From Antrihabitans stalagmiti (GTDB taxonomy: Bacteria; Actinomycetota; Actinomycetes; Mycobacteriales; Mycobacteriaceae): 64,000 nucleotides of DNA. The notes under the pieces are model-generated. The model saw nothing but the letters and a program-made list of their open reading frames with translations. It ran no database searches and was not told where the DNA came from. The stretch spans positions 248,001 through 312,000 of the forward strand of contig NZ_JAEMNV010000004.1 of the NCBI RefSeq assembly GCF_016482825.1. Direction: 5' to 3'. Of the stretch, positions 1-8,717 are shown piece after piece (positions within the stretch are counted from its first letter, which is position 1; every line of letters starts with the position of its first letter). A program made the position numbers and the translations under genes.

Positions 1-55
1 GTTTCGAGTGACGGCGGACACATTCGGGCACGTCGTGTAGCGGATCACACAAATA

Positions 56-92
56 TTGCACCGGTCTGCAAACTTGCACGGTTCTGCAAGTT
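56..92. promoter_or_regulatory. Tandem operator for the adjacent TetR regulator
   Basis: Two inverted repeats with the same half-site sit end to end just before the regulator gene: TTGCA-N6-TGCAA at 56-71 and AACTTGCA-N6-TGCAAGTT at 71-92. Both have a six-base spacer. Perfect dyads this close to the start (17 bases upstream) are what TetR-family dimers usually bind, so autoregulation of the regulator and the exporter behind it is the natural reading. The dyads are seen; the binding protein is inferred. Confidence 0.7.
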
Positions 93-108
93 CCGTACAG
101 TTAGTCGC

Positions 109-720
109 ATGACCAGTTCAACCGGACTTCGAGACCGTAAGAAGGCTGCGACCCGAGCAGCACTCAGCGCGGCCGCGGTTCGACTCTCCCGTCTGCACGG
201 TCTCGACGCTGTGACCGCAGAAGCCATCGCCGCCGAAGCCGATGTCTCCACCCGTACCTTCCACAACTACTTCCCTTCGAAAGAGGACGCAATCCTCTAT
301 CAAGCGGAGTCCTCGGTTCAGGAGTGGGTCAACGACCTTCGCGCGCGCCCTGCACACGAGCCGATCTGGGATTCCCTCGAAGCTTTGGCCATCGCCTACG
401 TCAGCGACGACAGCCGCGATCTCGAAGATTTGAGCGTCGTTTCTCGGCTGGTCGAGCAGTCACCTGCATTGATGGCCAGGACGGTGCAAATGCACAACAC
501 GGTGTCGCGGCTGTTCGGCGAAGCCATTGCCGACCGCACAGGCACCGACATCGACTCAGATCTTTATCCGAACCTGCTGCAGGTTGCAGTCGGGGGAGCG
601 ATGAAGACCGTGATCGAACTCTCCATAAGTGAAAACGCCGGCGGCCGGACGCCCGAGCAACTGGTGTCCGAAGCATTCGCGCTCCTTCGCGCAGGGCTAC
701 CGCAGCCCACTCACAACTGA
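109..720 (+). CDS. TetR-family transcriptional regulator
   Basis: A 203-residue protein of normal TetR length. The N-terminal helix-turn-helix domain spans roughly residues 10-60, with the typical core around TAEAIAAEADVSTRTFHNYF followed by PSKEDAI. The C-terminal ligand/dimer domain is not diagnostic. The gene lies 28 bases ahead of an MMPL exporter on the same strand, and two inverted repeats lie directly upstream, so it probably represses itself and the exporter until an unknown ligand releases it. The family call is firm; the ligand cannot be told from sequence. Confidence 0.9.
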   Translation: MTSSTGLRDRKKAATRAALSAAAVRLSRLHGLDAVTAEAIAAEADVSTRTFHNYFPSKEDAILYQAESSVQEWVNDLRARPAHEPIWDSLEALAIAYVSDDSRDLEDLSVVSRLVEQSPALMARTVQMHNTVSRLFGEAIADRTGTDIDSDLYPNLLQVAVGGAMKTVIELSISENAGGRTPEQLVSEAFALLRAGLPQPTHN

Positions 721-747
721 CGACCGACAACTTTCACGAGGAGAATC

Positions 748-3054
748 GTGGCTACCTATCTGTATCGAATCGGTAAGTTCGCCTACCGAAGAAAAGGCGT
801 AGTGCTCGCCGCCTGGCTGGTACTTCTTGTACTTGCCGGTGTCGGCGCGGCCACGCTGTCCGGGCCGACGAGCGAATCGTTCTCGATCCCGGGTACCGAG
901 GCGCAAAAGGCTCAGGACCTGATGGCCGAGCGCTTCCCTGATCGCGCCGAAGATCCGATGAACTCGCTCAGCGCGCGGTACGTGATCCAGGCTCCCGCCG
1001 GGCAGACGCTCGAGTCGCCGCAGAATCAAGCGGCGATGGACGCGATGATCGCCAAGGTCCGCGAGATTCCGGACATCAAGGGTGGTGCCGAGCAGGTATC
1101 CAATCCCGTTGTTGCCGAGCAGAACATGACCCAGATTGCGCTCGATCAAGCTGCCAAGGACGGGTCGTCGCCGGATCAGGCGCTCGCCAACGCCAAGGCA
1201 GTGTCGTCGCTGAGTCCCGACAAGACCGTCGGCTACTTCGAAGTTCCGTTCAACGGTGGCATGAGTGACGTCACGCCGGAACTGCGCCAAGAGATCGGTG
1301 ACGCGGCCCAGATCGGCCGCGATGCAGGCCTCACCGTCGAGGTCAGTGGCAATGCGGCCACCGAGCAGACGATGCCGGGTGGAGCCGCCGAACTGGTCGG
1401 CATCGGCGTCGCAGCAGTAGTTTTGATGATCACCTTCGGTTCGCTCGTCGCAGCTGGTCTGCCTCTGATTACCGCGATCATCGGTATCGCCATCGGCAGC
1501 CTGGGCATCACCATCGCGACGGGGTTCATGGATCTCAGCTCGATGACGCCCACATTGGCGATCATGATCGGTCTCGCTGTCGCGATCGACTATTCGTTGT
1601 TCATCGTCAGCCGCTACAGGCATGAGCTGGAGGAAACCGAAGACCGCGCGGAAGCCGCAGGTAAAGCGGTCGGCACCGCCGGGTCGGCAGTGGTGTTCGC
1701 CGGCTTGACCGTCATCATCGCGTTGGTCGCTCTCCGCGTCGTCGGGATTCCGTTCCTGTCGGACATGGGTGCAGCTGCGGCATTCACCGTGCTGATTGCT
1801 GTACTGATCGCACTGACGTTGCTGCCGGCCCTGCTTGGACTGTTCGGCCGCAAGGCGATCGCCGGTGGGATTCCGTTCCTGAAGTCGCGTGTCGGCGAAG
1901 GCGATCCTGCGAAGCCGAACAGGGCTGTCCGCTACGCACGATTCGTGACGAAGGCTCCGGCGCTGACGTTGGGTGCAGGCATTCTGTTGCTCGGCTTGCT
2001 CGCGATCCCTGCGACCAACCTCGCGCTGTCGCTGCCGAACGAAGGCACCGCTGATCCGACGACGAGTGCACGCAAGGCCTACGACCTCGTCGGCGAAAGT
2101 TTCGGACCGGGCAAGAACGGTCCGCTGCTGGTGGTCGTCGACGCCAAGGACGCGCGAGTCCCAGCAACCGACGCCTTCGCCGATGTCGTCCGGACCATCG
2201 AGGCGCAGTCGGATGTGTCGAACGCGCAGATCGTCGGCGTCAACCAGGCCGGTGACACAGCGCAGATTCTCGTCACCCCCGAAAGTTCACCGAGCAGCGA
2301 CGCGACGAAGGATCTCGTCCAGAATCTTCGTGACGCGGAATCGGAACTGCAGTCGAGCACGGGTGCCAGCTACGGCATCACGGGTCAGACCGCGTTGGAG
2401 AACGACATCTCGGACCGACTGCAGAGCGCGCTCATCCCGTATCTGGCAGTGGTCGTCGGCCTCGCGTTCGTGCTGCTGATGCTGGTCTTCCGGTCGATCC
2501 TCGTACCGCTGACCGCCACGCTGGGCTTCCTACTGAGCGTTGCCGCGACCTTCGGTGCGACGGTCGCGATCTTCCAGGAAGGCTGGCTCGGGCTCATCTC
2601 GAATCCGCAGCCGATCGTCAGCTTCATGCCCGTCTTCCTCATCGGCGTGGTGTTCGGTCTGGCGATGGACTACCAGGTGTTCCTGGTCAGCCGGATGCGT
2701 GAGGAGTACATGAAGGGTGCGAGCGCCAAGGAGGCTGTGGTCGCCGGGTTCAATCACGGTGCCCGCGTTGTCACCGCTGCGGCGATCATCATGATGTCGG
2801 TTTTCGCGGCCTTCATGGCAGAACCCGATTCGTTCATCAAGGCAATGGGCTTCGCGCTTGCCGCGGCTGTTTTCTTCGACGCCTTCATCGTCCGGATGGT
2901 TATCATTCCGTCGGTCATGGCACTGCTCGGAGATGCTGCCTGGTGGCTGCCCAAGTGGCTCGATCGAATTCTGCCGAACGTCGATATCGAGGGGCAGAAG
3001 CTCCAGCTCGCTACCACTGACGAACTGCGGAAGGATCTGCAGCCAGTCAGCTGA
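748..3054 (+). CDS. MMPL-family RND exporter
   Basis: A 768-residue inner-membrane protein with the MMPL/RND layout: an N-terminal membrane segment (about residues 15-37), a large extracytoplasmic domain, a block of membrane helices (about 205-370), a second extracytoplasmic domain and a second helix block (about 555-745). The two conserved intramembrane motifs GLAVAIDYSLFIVSRYR and GLAMDYQVFLVSRMREEY are present, one per half, as expected for proton-driven transport. The start is GTG, preceded by GAGGAG. It follows the TetR gene by 28 bases and is probably one unit with it. MMPL proteins export lipids or hydrophobic toxic compounds; the substrate is unknown. Confidence 0.92.
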   Translation: MATYLYRIGKFAYRRKGVVLAAWLVLLVLAGVGAATLSGPTSESFSIPGTEAQKAQDLMAERFPDRAEDPMNSLSARYVIQAPAGQTLESPQNQAAMDAMIAKVREIPDIKGGAEQVSNPVVAEQNMTQIALDQAAKDGSSPDQALANAKAVSSLSPDKTVGYFEVPFNGGMSDVTPELRQEIGDAAQIGRDAGLTVEVSGNAATEQTMPGGAAELVGIGVAAVVLMITFGSLVAAGLPLITAIIGIAIGSLGITIATGFMDLSSMTPTLAIMIGLAVAIDYSLFIVSRYRHELEETEDRAEAAGKAVGTAGSAVVFAGLTVIIALVALRVVGIPFLSDMGAAAAFTVLIAVLIALTLLPALLGLFGRKAIAGGIPFLKSRVGEGDPAKPNRAVRYARFVTKAPALTLGAGILLLGLLAIPATNLALSLPNEGTADPTTSARKAYDLVGESFGPGKNGPLLVVVDAKDARVPATDAFADVVRTIEAQSDVSNAQIVGVNQAGDTAQILVTPESSPSSDATKDLVQNLRDAESELQSSTGASYGITGQTALENDISDRLQSALIPYLAVVVGLAFVLLMLVFRSILVPLTATLGFLLSVAATFGATVAIFQEGWLGLISNPQPIVSFMPVFLIGVVFGLAMDYQVFLVSRMREEYMKGASAKEAVVAGFNHGARVVTAAAIIMMSVFAAFMAEPDSFIKAMGFALAAAVFFDAFIVRMVIIPSVMALLGDAAWWLPKWLDRILPNVDIEGQKLQLATTDELRKDLQPVS

Positions 3055-3065
3055 GTCTCCAAAAT

Positions 3066-3136
3066 CGACGGGCCCATCGGTCGGACGCCGAAGCAAACAA
3101 GCAACTTGCTTCCAATTCCGGCAGGTGGGCCCGTCG
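3066..3136 (+). terminator. Long inverted repeat after the MMPL gene
   Basis: CGACGGGCCCA (3066-3076) pairs perfectly with TGGGCCCGTCG (3126-3136) and is followed by TCGTTTTCG. The 49-base loop holds a smaller dyad, AAGCAA-C-TTGCTT at 3099-3111. Its position 11 bases past the MMPL stop suits a terminator, although the loop is long and the T run is short. Confidence 0.5.
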
Positions 3137-3491
3137 TCGTTTTCGTTGGACAGTTGTTCAAATTCGATAGTTGGCTCGATTTCGCCCCGTGAGGTTCTCC
3201 AAATGGGAAGTCGGCGACCGATGAAATGGGTTCGTTTCGGATTGCGTTGCGGCACTTGATCTTCCCGACCGGCTCGGGATGTGCCAATATGTCGCCGTGT
3301 TTCCCTACTCCTCTGGTCCGGCTGCTGGATCCATGCCGTAAGTGATCTCGACTAGGCGACACGCCCAAAAATTTCTCGGCCCGACACGCCGGTTGCGTAA
3401 TTATTGCGCGACTCACACCGATGGACTGGCTGTGAGCACCCTCATACTGCTACCGTTCCGCACCGGGCCGGGGAAGAAGGAAGTGCCCCGC
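3137..3491 (+). promoter_or_regulatory. Leader and promoter region of the surface-protein operon
   Basis: A non-coding stretch of about 350 bases between the exporter terminator and the repeat-protein gene. It is AT-richer than its surroundings near 3370-3410 and holds an imperfect palindrome GCGTAATTATTGCGC at 3395-3409. A purine-rich ribosome site (AAGAAGGAAG, 3473-3482) lies nine bases before the chosen ATG. The reading frame can be extended upstream to a GTG at 3342, but that adds 50 residues before an otherwise perfect signal peptide, so I treat it as leader. No clear -35/-10 pair was picked. Confidence 0.4.
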
Positions 3492-6400
3492 ATGGCTTCA
3501 AGTCGCAGAACGCGTCGTGGTGTCGGCGCTGTTTCGATTGCGACCGGTCTGATCTTGGGTGGCTACACCGCCCTCGCAGGTTCGGTTGCTTCAGCAGCGC
3601 CCTTCACGTCCACGGTGACCGGTGGATCGACGGGCACCGTCACGCCTATTTTTACGACGGGAACGATCACCGGCTCGTCCACCGGAAGTTCCACTGTCGG
3701 CAGCGCAACAGGCGCGAGCACCACGGGCAGCACCCTCGGCTCGGCAACGGGCGGAGCCACCGGCATCACCACAGGATCCGTCACCGGTGTCTCTTCCGGG
3801 AGCGTGACCGGCGCAACCACAGGTTTGACGACTGGCGCGACGACCGGATCGGTGACATCGTCCACCACCGGTGCGGCGACCGGACTCACGACAGGCGACA
3901 CAACGGGTGTGACGACCGGCGCGGTTACGGGCACGACGACCGGCGCGGTGACGGGTGCGACGACTGGCGCGGTCACGGGTACGACTACGGGTACGACAAC
4001 TGGCGCGACTACGGGGCTTCCGACGGGAGATACGACCGGTCTGCCGACCGGGACCGTGACAGGAACGACAACAGGCGCGGTCACGGGGCTTACAACAGGT
4101 GACACAACGGGTCTGACGACTGGCTCGGTTACGGGGACGACGACGGGTGTGACATCCGGTGCAGTGACGGGTGCAACCACAGGCGTGACGACGGGGTCGG
4201 TAACTGGGGCGACGACGGGAGTTACGTCCGGAACGATCACCGGGACGACAACGGGAGTCACCACCGAGGCTGCCACAGGTCTTTCTACGGGCTCGGTGAC
4301 ATCGTCGACCTCCGGCGGCTGGATCACGTCAGGCTTCACGACAGGCGCAGCAACGGGTAGTGCGACCGGAACTACTACCGGCATAACTACGGGTGCCGTG
4401 ACCGGCACGACGACTGGTTCGACCACTGGCGTGACTACTGCGGGTGCCACAGGAATTACGACGGGTGCGACGACAGGTGCCACCACGGCAGGCGCGACGG
4501 GCATTACAACGGGTGCGGCCACAGGCATCACCACAGGCAGCGTCACTGGAATTACCACGGGTGCAGCGAGTGGTTCTGCGACTGGCATTTCGACGGGTTC
4601 AACGTTGAGCGCAGCCACCGGCGTCACGAGCGGGTTCACATCCGGAAGCGTCACGGGCATTCCGACGACAGGCACGACAGGCTTCACAACTGGAACAGTC
4701 ACCGGAATCAGCACCGGCGGGACGACGGGTTCGACCTCCAGCACCTCCATGAGCGCAGCGACGGGCGTGACGTCTGGCTTCACGACGGGTATCCCGACCA
4801 CGGGTACAGCCACCGCTAGCGGTTCCGCGACGGGCATCACGTCGGCGACAAGCTCGGTCACAGGCATCACCTCCGGCACTGTCGCCAGTTCGGTCACCGG
4901 AATCACCACCGGCACGGGGATCACGACCGGCACGATTACCGGCACAGGAATTACGTCGGCGACAGGCTCAGCGGCCGGCATCACTACCGGCGCCGTCACA
5001 GGCATTCCGACTGCTACTGGGATTACTACCGGGACGATCACCGGCATTCCGACAGTGACGGGTGCGGTGACCGGTGGTCCGACGGTGACGGGCGCGGTAA
5101 CCGGGATTACTGCCGGCACGATCACGGGTGTTCCAACTGTGACAGGTATACCGACCACAGGTTCGGTCACCGGAACGGTGACGGGAATTCCGACCTCGGG
5201 CGCCGTGACCGGTGTTCCGACGGTGACGGGTATCCCGACCTCGGGCACGGTGACGGGAACGGTGACCGGTGTTCCGACCACTGGTTCGGTGACTGGTATC
5301 ACGACGGGCACGATTACCGGCATTCCGACTGTGACCGGTGTTCCGACGGTGACTGGCATTCCGACCACGGGAACGGTGGCCGGCACGGTGACTGGTGTTC
5401 CGACGGTGACCGGTATTCCGACCACGGGAACGGTGGCCGGCACGGTGACTGGTGTTCCGACGGTGACTGGTATTCCAACGACTGGTTCGGTGACTGGTAT
5501 TACGACGGGCACGATCACCGGCATTCCGACTGTGACCGGTGTTCCGACGGTGACTGGCATTCCGACCACGGGAACGGTGGCCGGCACGGTGACTGGTGTT
5601 CCGACGGTGACCGGTATTCCGACCACGGGAACGGTGGCCGGCACGGTGACTGGTATTCCGACGGTGACTGGTATTCCAACGACTGGTTCGGTGACTGGTA
5701 TTACGACGGGCACGATCACCGGCATTCCGACTGTGACCGGTGTTCCGACGGTGACTGGCATTCCGACCACGGGAACGGTGGCCGGCACGGTGACTGGTAT
5801 TCCGACGGTGACGGGTATCCCGACCACGGGTATTCCGACGGTCACTGGCACGGTGACGGGCATTCCGACAGTGACCGGTGTCCCGACCACGGGTATTCCG
5901 ACGGTCACTGGCACGGTGACCGGTATTCCGACGGTGACGGGTATCCCGACCACTGGTGTTCCGACAGTGACGGGCACGGTGACCGGTATTCCGACGACCG
6001 GTATCCCGACGGTGACCGGAACGGTGACGGGTATTCCGACGGTGACGGGTATTCCGACCACGGGTATTCCGACCGTGACGGGCACGGTGACGGGCATCCC
6101 GACAGTGACCGGTATTCCGACGACTGGTATTCCGACCGTGACTGGCACGGTGACCGGTATTCCGACGGTGACGGGTATCCCGACCACGGGTATTCCGACA
6201 GTGACGGGCACGGTGACCGGTATTCCGACGACCGGTATTCCGACGACCGGTATTCCGACGGTGACTGGCACGGTGACCGGTATTCCGACGGTGACGGGTA
6301 TCCCGACCACTGGTGTTCCGACCGTGACTGGCACGGTGACGGGTATTCCGACGGTGACGGGCATTCCGACGACCGGTATTCCGACGGTCACTGGCACGGT

Positions 6401-8126
6401 GACGGGTATTCCGACGGTGACGGGTATTCCGACCACGGGTATCCCGACCACGGGTATTCCGACGGTCACGGGAACGGTGACGGGTATCCCGACGGTGACG
6501 GGCATCCCGACAGTGACCGGTATTCCGACGGTGACGGGCATCCCGACGACCGGTATCCCGACCGTGACTGGCACGGTGACCGGTATTCCGACGGTGACGG
6601 GCATCCCGACGACCGGTATCCCGACGGTCACTGGCACGGTGACGGGTATCCCGACGGTGACGGGCATCCCGACCACGGGTATCCCGACGGTCACTGGCAC
6701 GGTGACGGGTATCCCGACGGTCACGGGCATCCCGACAGTCACGGGAACGGTGACGGGCATCCCGACGGTGACGGGCATCCCGACCACGGGCATTCCGACA
6801 GTGACCGGCACGGTGACCGGTATTCCGACGGTGACGGGTATCCCGACGGTGACGGGCATTCCGACGACTGGCATTCCGACCGTGACTGGCACGGTGACCG
6901 GTATTCCGACAGTGACGGGTATCCCGACGGTGACGGGCATTCCGACGACTGGCATTCCGACCGTGACTGGCACGGTGACCGGTATCCCGACGGTGACGGG
7001 TATCCCGACAGTGACCGGTATCCCGACAGTGACGGGTATCCCGACCACGGGTATTCCGACGGTGACCGGCACGGTGACGGGTATCCCGACGGTGACCGGT
7101 ATTCCGACCACGGGTATCCCGACGGTCACTGGCACGGTGACGGGTATCCCGACGGTCACGGGCATCCCGACAGTCACGGGAACGGTGACCGGTATTCCGA
7201 CAGTGACGGGTATTCCGACAGTGACCGGTATTCCGACAGTGACCGGCACGGTGACCGGTATTCCGACGGTGACGGGTATCCCGACAGTGACCGGTATTCC
7301 GACAGTGACGGGTATCCCGACCACGGGTATTCCGACGGTGACCGGCACGGTGACGGGTATCCCGACGGTGACCGGTATTCCGACCACGGGTATTCCGACG
7401 GTGACGGGAACGGTGACGGGTATTCCGACCACGGGCATTCCGACAGTCACGGGAACGGTGACCGGTATTCCGACAGTGACGGGTATCCCGACCACGGGTA
7501 TTCCGACGGTCACTGGCACGGTGACCGGTATCCCGACAGTGACGGGTATCCCGACCACGGGAATTCCGACAGTGACCGGCATCCCGACGACCGGTCTGCC
7601 TACAACGGGTCTGCCGACAACCGGCTTCCCGACGACAGGGTTCCCGACGACGGGCACGCCGACTGGCGTGGCTACCGGACCGACAACCGGCCTCCCAACG
7701 ACTGGTCTTCCAACAACCGGCTTCCCGACAACCGGCTTCCCGACGACCGGCACGCCGACTGGCGTGGCGACCGGGCCGACGACCGGTCTACCGACGACGG
7801 GTCTGCCGACAACAGGTGGGCCGACCGGTCTGGCTACCGGACCGACAACGGGCTTCCCGACCGGCCCGACGGGTGTGACGGTTGGCGGTCCTACCGGGAC
7901 GACGTTGGTGAGTGCTCCGACAGGCGGCGCGACGAGCTTCGGCCAGTCGACCGGTGTTCCGGAATTGGCTGGTCGAGTTCAGGCGGGCCCGGAGAACTTC
8001 GCCGGCTTCTTGCCGACGACGGGCGCGAAACTTGTTTCGCTGATGGTGATTTCCGGTTTGGCGATTGTCTTCGGAAGTCTGTTCATGGTGGTTGGACGAC
8101 GCAAGTCGCAGGGTAAGCGGGTCTGA
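3492..8126 (+). CDS. Giant secreted Thr-Gly repeat protein with LPTTG wall-sorting signal
   Basis: A 1544-residue secreted protein. It opens with a positively charged signal peptide (MASSRRTRRG, hydrophobic core, cleavage near ASA-AP at about residue 35). The N-terminal third is a tetrapeptide repeat TGxx (TGAV, TGTT, TGLP, TGDT). The middle, about 850 residues, mixes TGIPTV, TGIPT and TGTV units. The C-terminal part has LPTTG/FPTTG repeats, a short non-repeat stretch, then LPTTG (residues 1507-1511), a hydrophobic helix and the tail RRKSQGKRV: a textbook sortase substrate. A sortase gene lies 1.9 kb downstream in the same operon. The Thr density suggests O-glycosylation and a stalk- or adhesin-like role; both are inference. 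No enzymatic domain is visible. The start rests on the ribosome site and signal peptide. Confidence 0.88.
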   Translation: MASSRRTRRGVGAVSIATGLILGGYTALAGSVASAAPFTSTVTGGSTGTVTPIFTTGTITGSSTGSSTVGSATGASTTGSTLGSATGGATGITTGSVTGVSSGSVTGATTGLTTGATTGSVTSSTTGAATGLTTGDTTGVTTGAVTGTTTGAVTGATTGAVTGTTTGTTTGATTGLPTGDTTGLPTGTVTGTTTGAVTGLTTGDTTGLTTGSVTGTTTGVTSGAVTGATTGVTTGSVTGATTGVTSGTITGTTTGVTTEAATGLSTGSVTSSTSGGWITSGFTTGAATGSATGTTTGITTGAVTGTTTGSTTGVTTAGATGITTGATTGATTAGATGITTGAATGITTGSVTGITTGAASGSATGISTGSTLSAATGVTSGFTSGSVTGIPTTGTTGFTTGTVTGISTGGTTGSTSSTSMSAATGVTSGFTTGIPTTGTATASGSATGITSATSSVTGITSGTVASSVTGITTGTGITTGTITGTGITSATGSAAGITTGAVTGIPTATGITTGTITGIPTVTGAVTGGPTVTGAVTGITAGTITGVPTVTGIPTTGSVTGTVTGIPTSGAVTGVPTVTGIPTSGTVTGTVTGVPTTGSVTGITTGTITGIPTVTGVPTVTGIPTTGTVAGTVTGVPTVTGIPTTGTVAGTVTGVPTVTGIPTTGSVTGITTGTITGIPTVTGVPTVTGIPTTGTVAGTVTGVPTVTGIPTTGTVAGTVTGIPTVTGIPTTGSVTGITTGTITGIPTVTGVPTVTGIPTTGTVAGTVTGIPTVTGIPTTGIPTVTGTVTGIPTVTGVPTTGIPTVTGTVTGIPTVTGIPTTGVPTVTGTVTGIPTTGIPTVTGTVTGIPTVTGIPTTGIPTVTGTVTGIPTVTGIPTTGIPTVTGTVTGIPTVTGIPTTGIPTVTGTVTGIPTTGIPTTGIPTVTGTVTGIPTVTGIPTTGVPTVTGTVTGIPTVTGIPTTGIPTVTGTVTGIPTVTGIPTTGIPTTGIPTVTGTVTGIPTVTGIPTVTGIPTVTGIPTTGIPTVTGTVTGIPTVTGIPTTGIPTVTGTVTGIPTVTGIPTTGIPTVTGTVTGIPTVTGIPTVTGTVTGIPTVTGIPTTGIPTVTGTVTGIPTVTGIPTVTGIPTTGIPTVTGTVTGIPTVTGIPTVTGIPTTGIPTVTGTVTGIPTVTGIPTVTGIPTVTGIPTTGIPTVTGTVTGIPTVTGIPTTGIPTVTGTVTGIPTVTGIPTVTGTVTGIPTVTGIPTVTGIPTVTGTVTGIPTVTGIPTVTGIPTVTGIPTTGIPTVTGTVTGIPTVTGIPTTGIPTVTGTVTGIPTTGIPTVTGTVTGIPTVTGIPTTGIPTVTGTVTGIPTVTGIPTTGIPTVTGIPTTGLPTTGLPTTGFPTTGFPTTGTPTGVATGPTTGLPTTGLPTTGFPTTGFPTTGTPTGVATGPTTGLPTTGLPTTGGPTGLATGPTTGFPTGPTGVTVGGPTGTTLVSAPTGGATSFGQSTGVPELAGRVQAGPENFAGFLPTTGAKLVSLMVISGLAIVFGSLFMVVGRRKSQGKRV
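3600..7590 (+). repeat. Coding tandem-repeat array (12/15/18-nt units)
   Basis: About 4 kb of in-frame tandem repeats. 3600-5040 is built mainly of 12-nt units (Thr-Gly-x-x). 5040-7590 mixes 18-, 15- and 12-nt units (TGIPTV, TGIPT, TGTV) with larger blocks duplicated almost exactly, for example the copies starting near 5340, 5530 and 5730. Synonymous third positions vary between neighbouring units, so the array is old or selected at protein level, while the larger near-identical blocks point to recent recombination. Repeat number is likely to vary between strains and to be error-prone in short-read assemblies. Confidence 0.9.
7596..7817 (+). repeat. 96-nt repeats carrying six internal LPTTG motifs
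   Basis: A 96-nt unit starts at 7596, 7692 and 7788 (the third copy is truncated). Each opens with two consecutive LPTTG pentapeptides, at 7596-7610, 7611-7625, 7692-7706, 7707-7721, 7788-7802 and 7803-7817, and the first two copies continue with two FPTTG. These are the same five residues as the true sorting signal at 8010-8024 but are not followed by a membrane segment. Confidence 0.9.
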
Positions 8127-8129
8127 AAC

Positions 8130-8717
8130 GTGGCTGAAAAGAAGAACATGCGGACGAATCTTGCGACTTTGCAGGAGCGGCTGGAGCGCACCGTTTTCGG
8201 TGAGGCATTGATCAGTGCGATGGTGGTGACGGCAATACTCGTCGCAGTCGTGTGGTCGATGCCCGAGTCCACGATCCGTAGGGCTGTGCTTCCGCCGTTG
8301 GCGCCTATCGCGATAGGTGTTGGGCTGGATCAGAATTGGCGCGTGTTCGCGCCGGATCCGCCGCGTCGTCTGGACACGATCGAGGTCCACGTCTTTATGC
8401 CTGACGGCTCGGATCGGGTGTGGACGTTGCCACACGGCGATCCGATCATCGGGCAGTATTCGTGGTATCGCTGGCAGAAGTTGAAGGAGAACCTGCTGAC
8501 GAACCTCCAGGTCACCGATCAGGCTGTGCAACTGTTGAATCCGGAGTTGTGGACCAATTTCGTGCACTGGGTTGCGAAGGAGATGGCTGGCTCTGAACAG
8601 CCGGCGCGTGCGCAGGTTCTGTTGCAGATGGAAGCTCTGATTCCGCCGGGGTCGACCGCGCCCCCGCAGATAGCTCAGCGCATCGTTTACGACGAGTTCT
8701 TCGAGGTCAAGCCATGA
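8130..8717 (+). CDS. DUF5819-like single-pass membrane protein
   Basis: A 195-residue protein with one membrane helix near residues 25-45 and an outward-facing rest. The segment around residues 65-75, DQNWRVFAPDPPR, followed by a short beta-rich region, resembles the QNWxxFAPxP signature of the DUF5819 family, which I associate with HTTM membrane proteins. The GTG start lies three bases after the repeat-protein stop, and the end overlaps the HTTM start as ATGA, so the three genes should be translationally coupled. It is probably a small partner subunit of the HTTM protein; the molecular role is unknown. Confidence 0.65.
   Translation: MAEKKNMRTNLATLQERLERTVFGEALISAMVVTAILVAVVWSMPESTIRRAVLPPLAPIAIGVGLDQNWRVFAPDPPRRLDTIEVHVFMPDGSDRVWTLPHGDPIIGQYSWYRWQKLKENLLTNLQVTDQAVQLLNPELWTNFVHWVAKEMAGSEQPARAQVLLQMEALIPPGSTAPPQIAQRIVYDEFFEVKP

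Noticed and set aside
3600-7590. Regular repeats as a CRISPR array
   Set aside because: Units are 12-18 bases without unique spacers, are in frame with a protein, and no cas genes are near.
3563-7753. 1396-codon open frame on the minus strand within the repeat gene
   Set aside because: It is a mirror of the codon-phased repeats, has no signal peptide, ribosome site or family, and the plus strand has a full secretion and sorting architecture.
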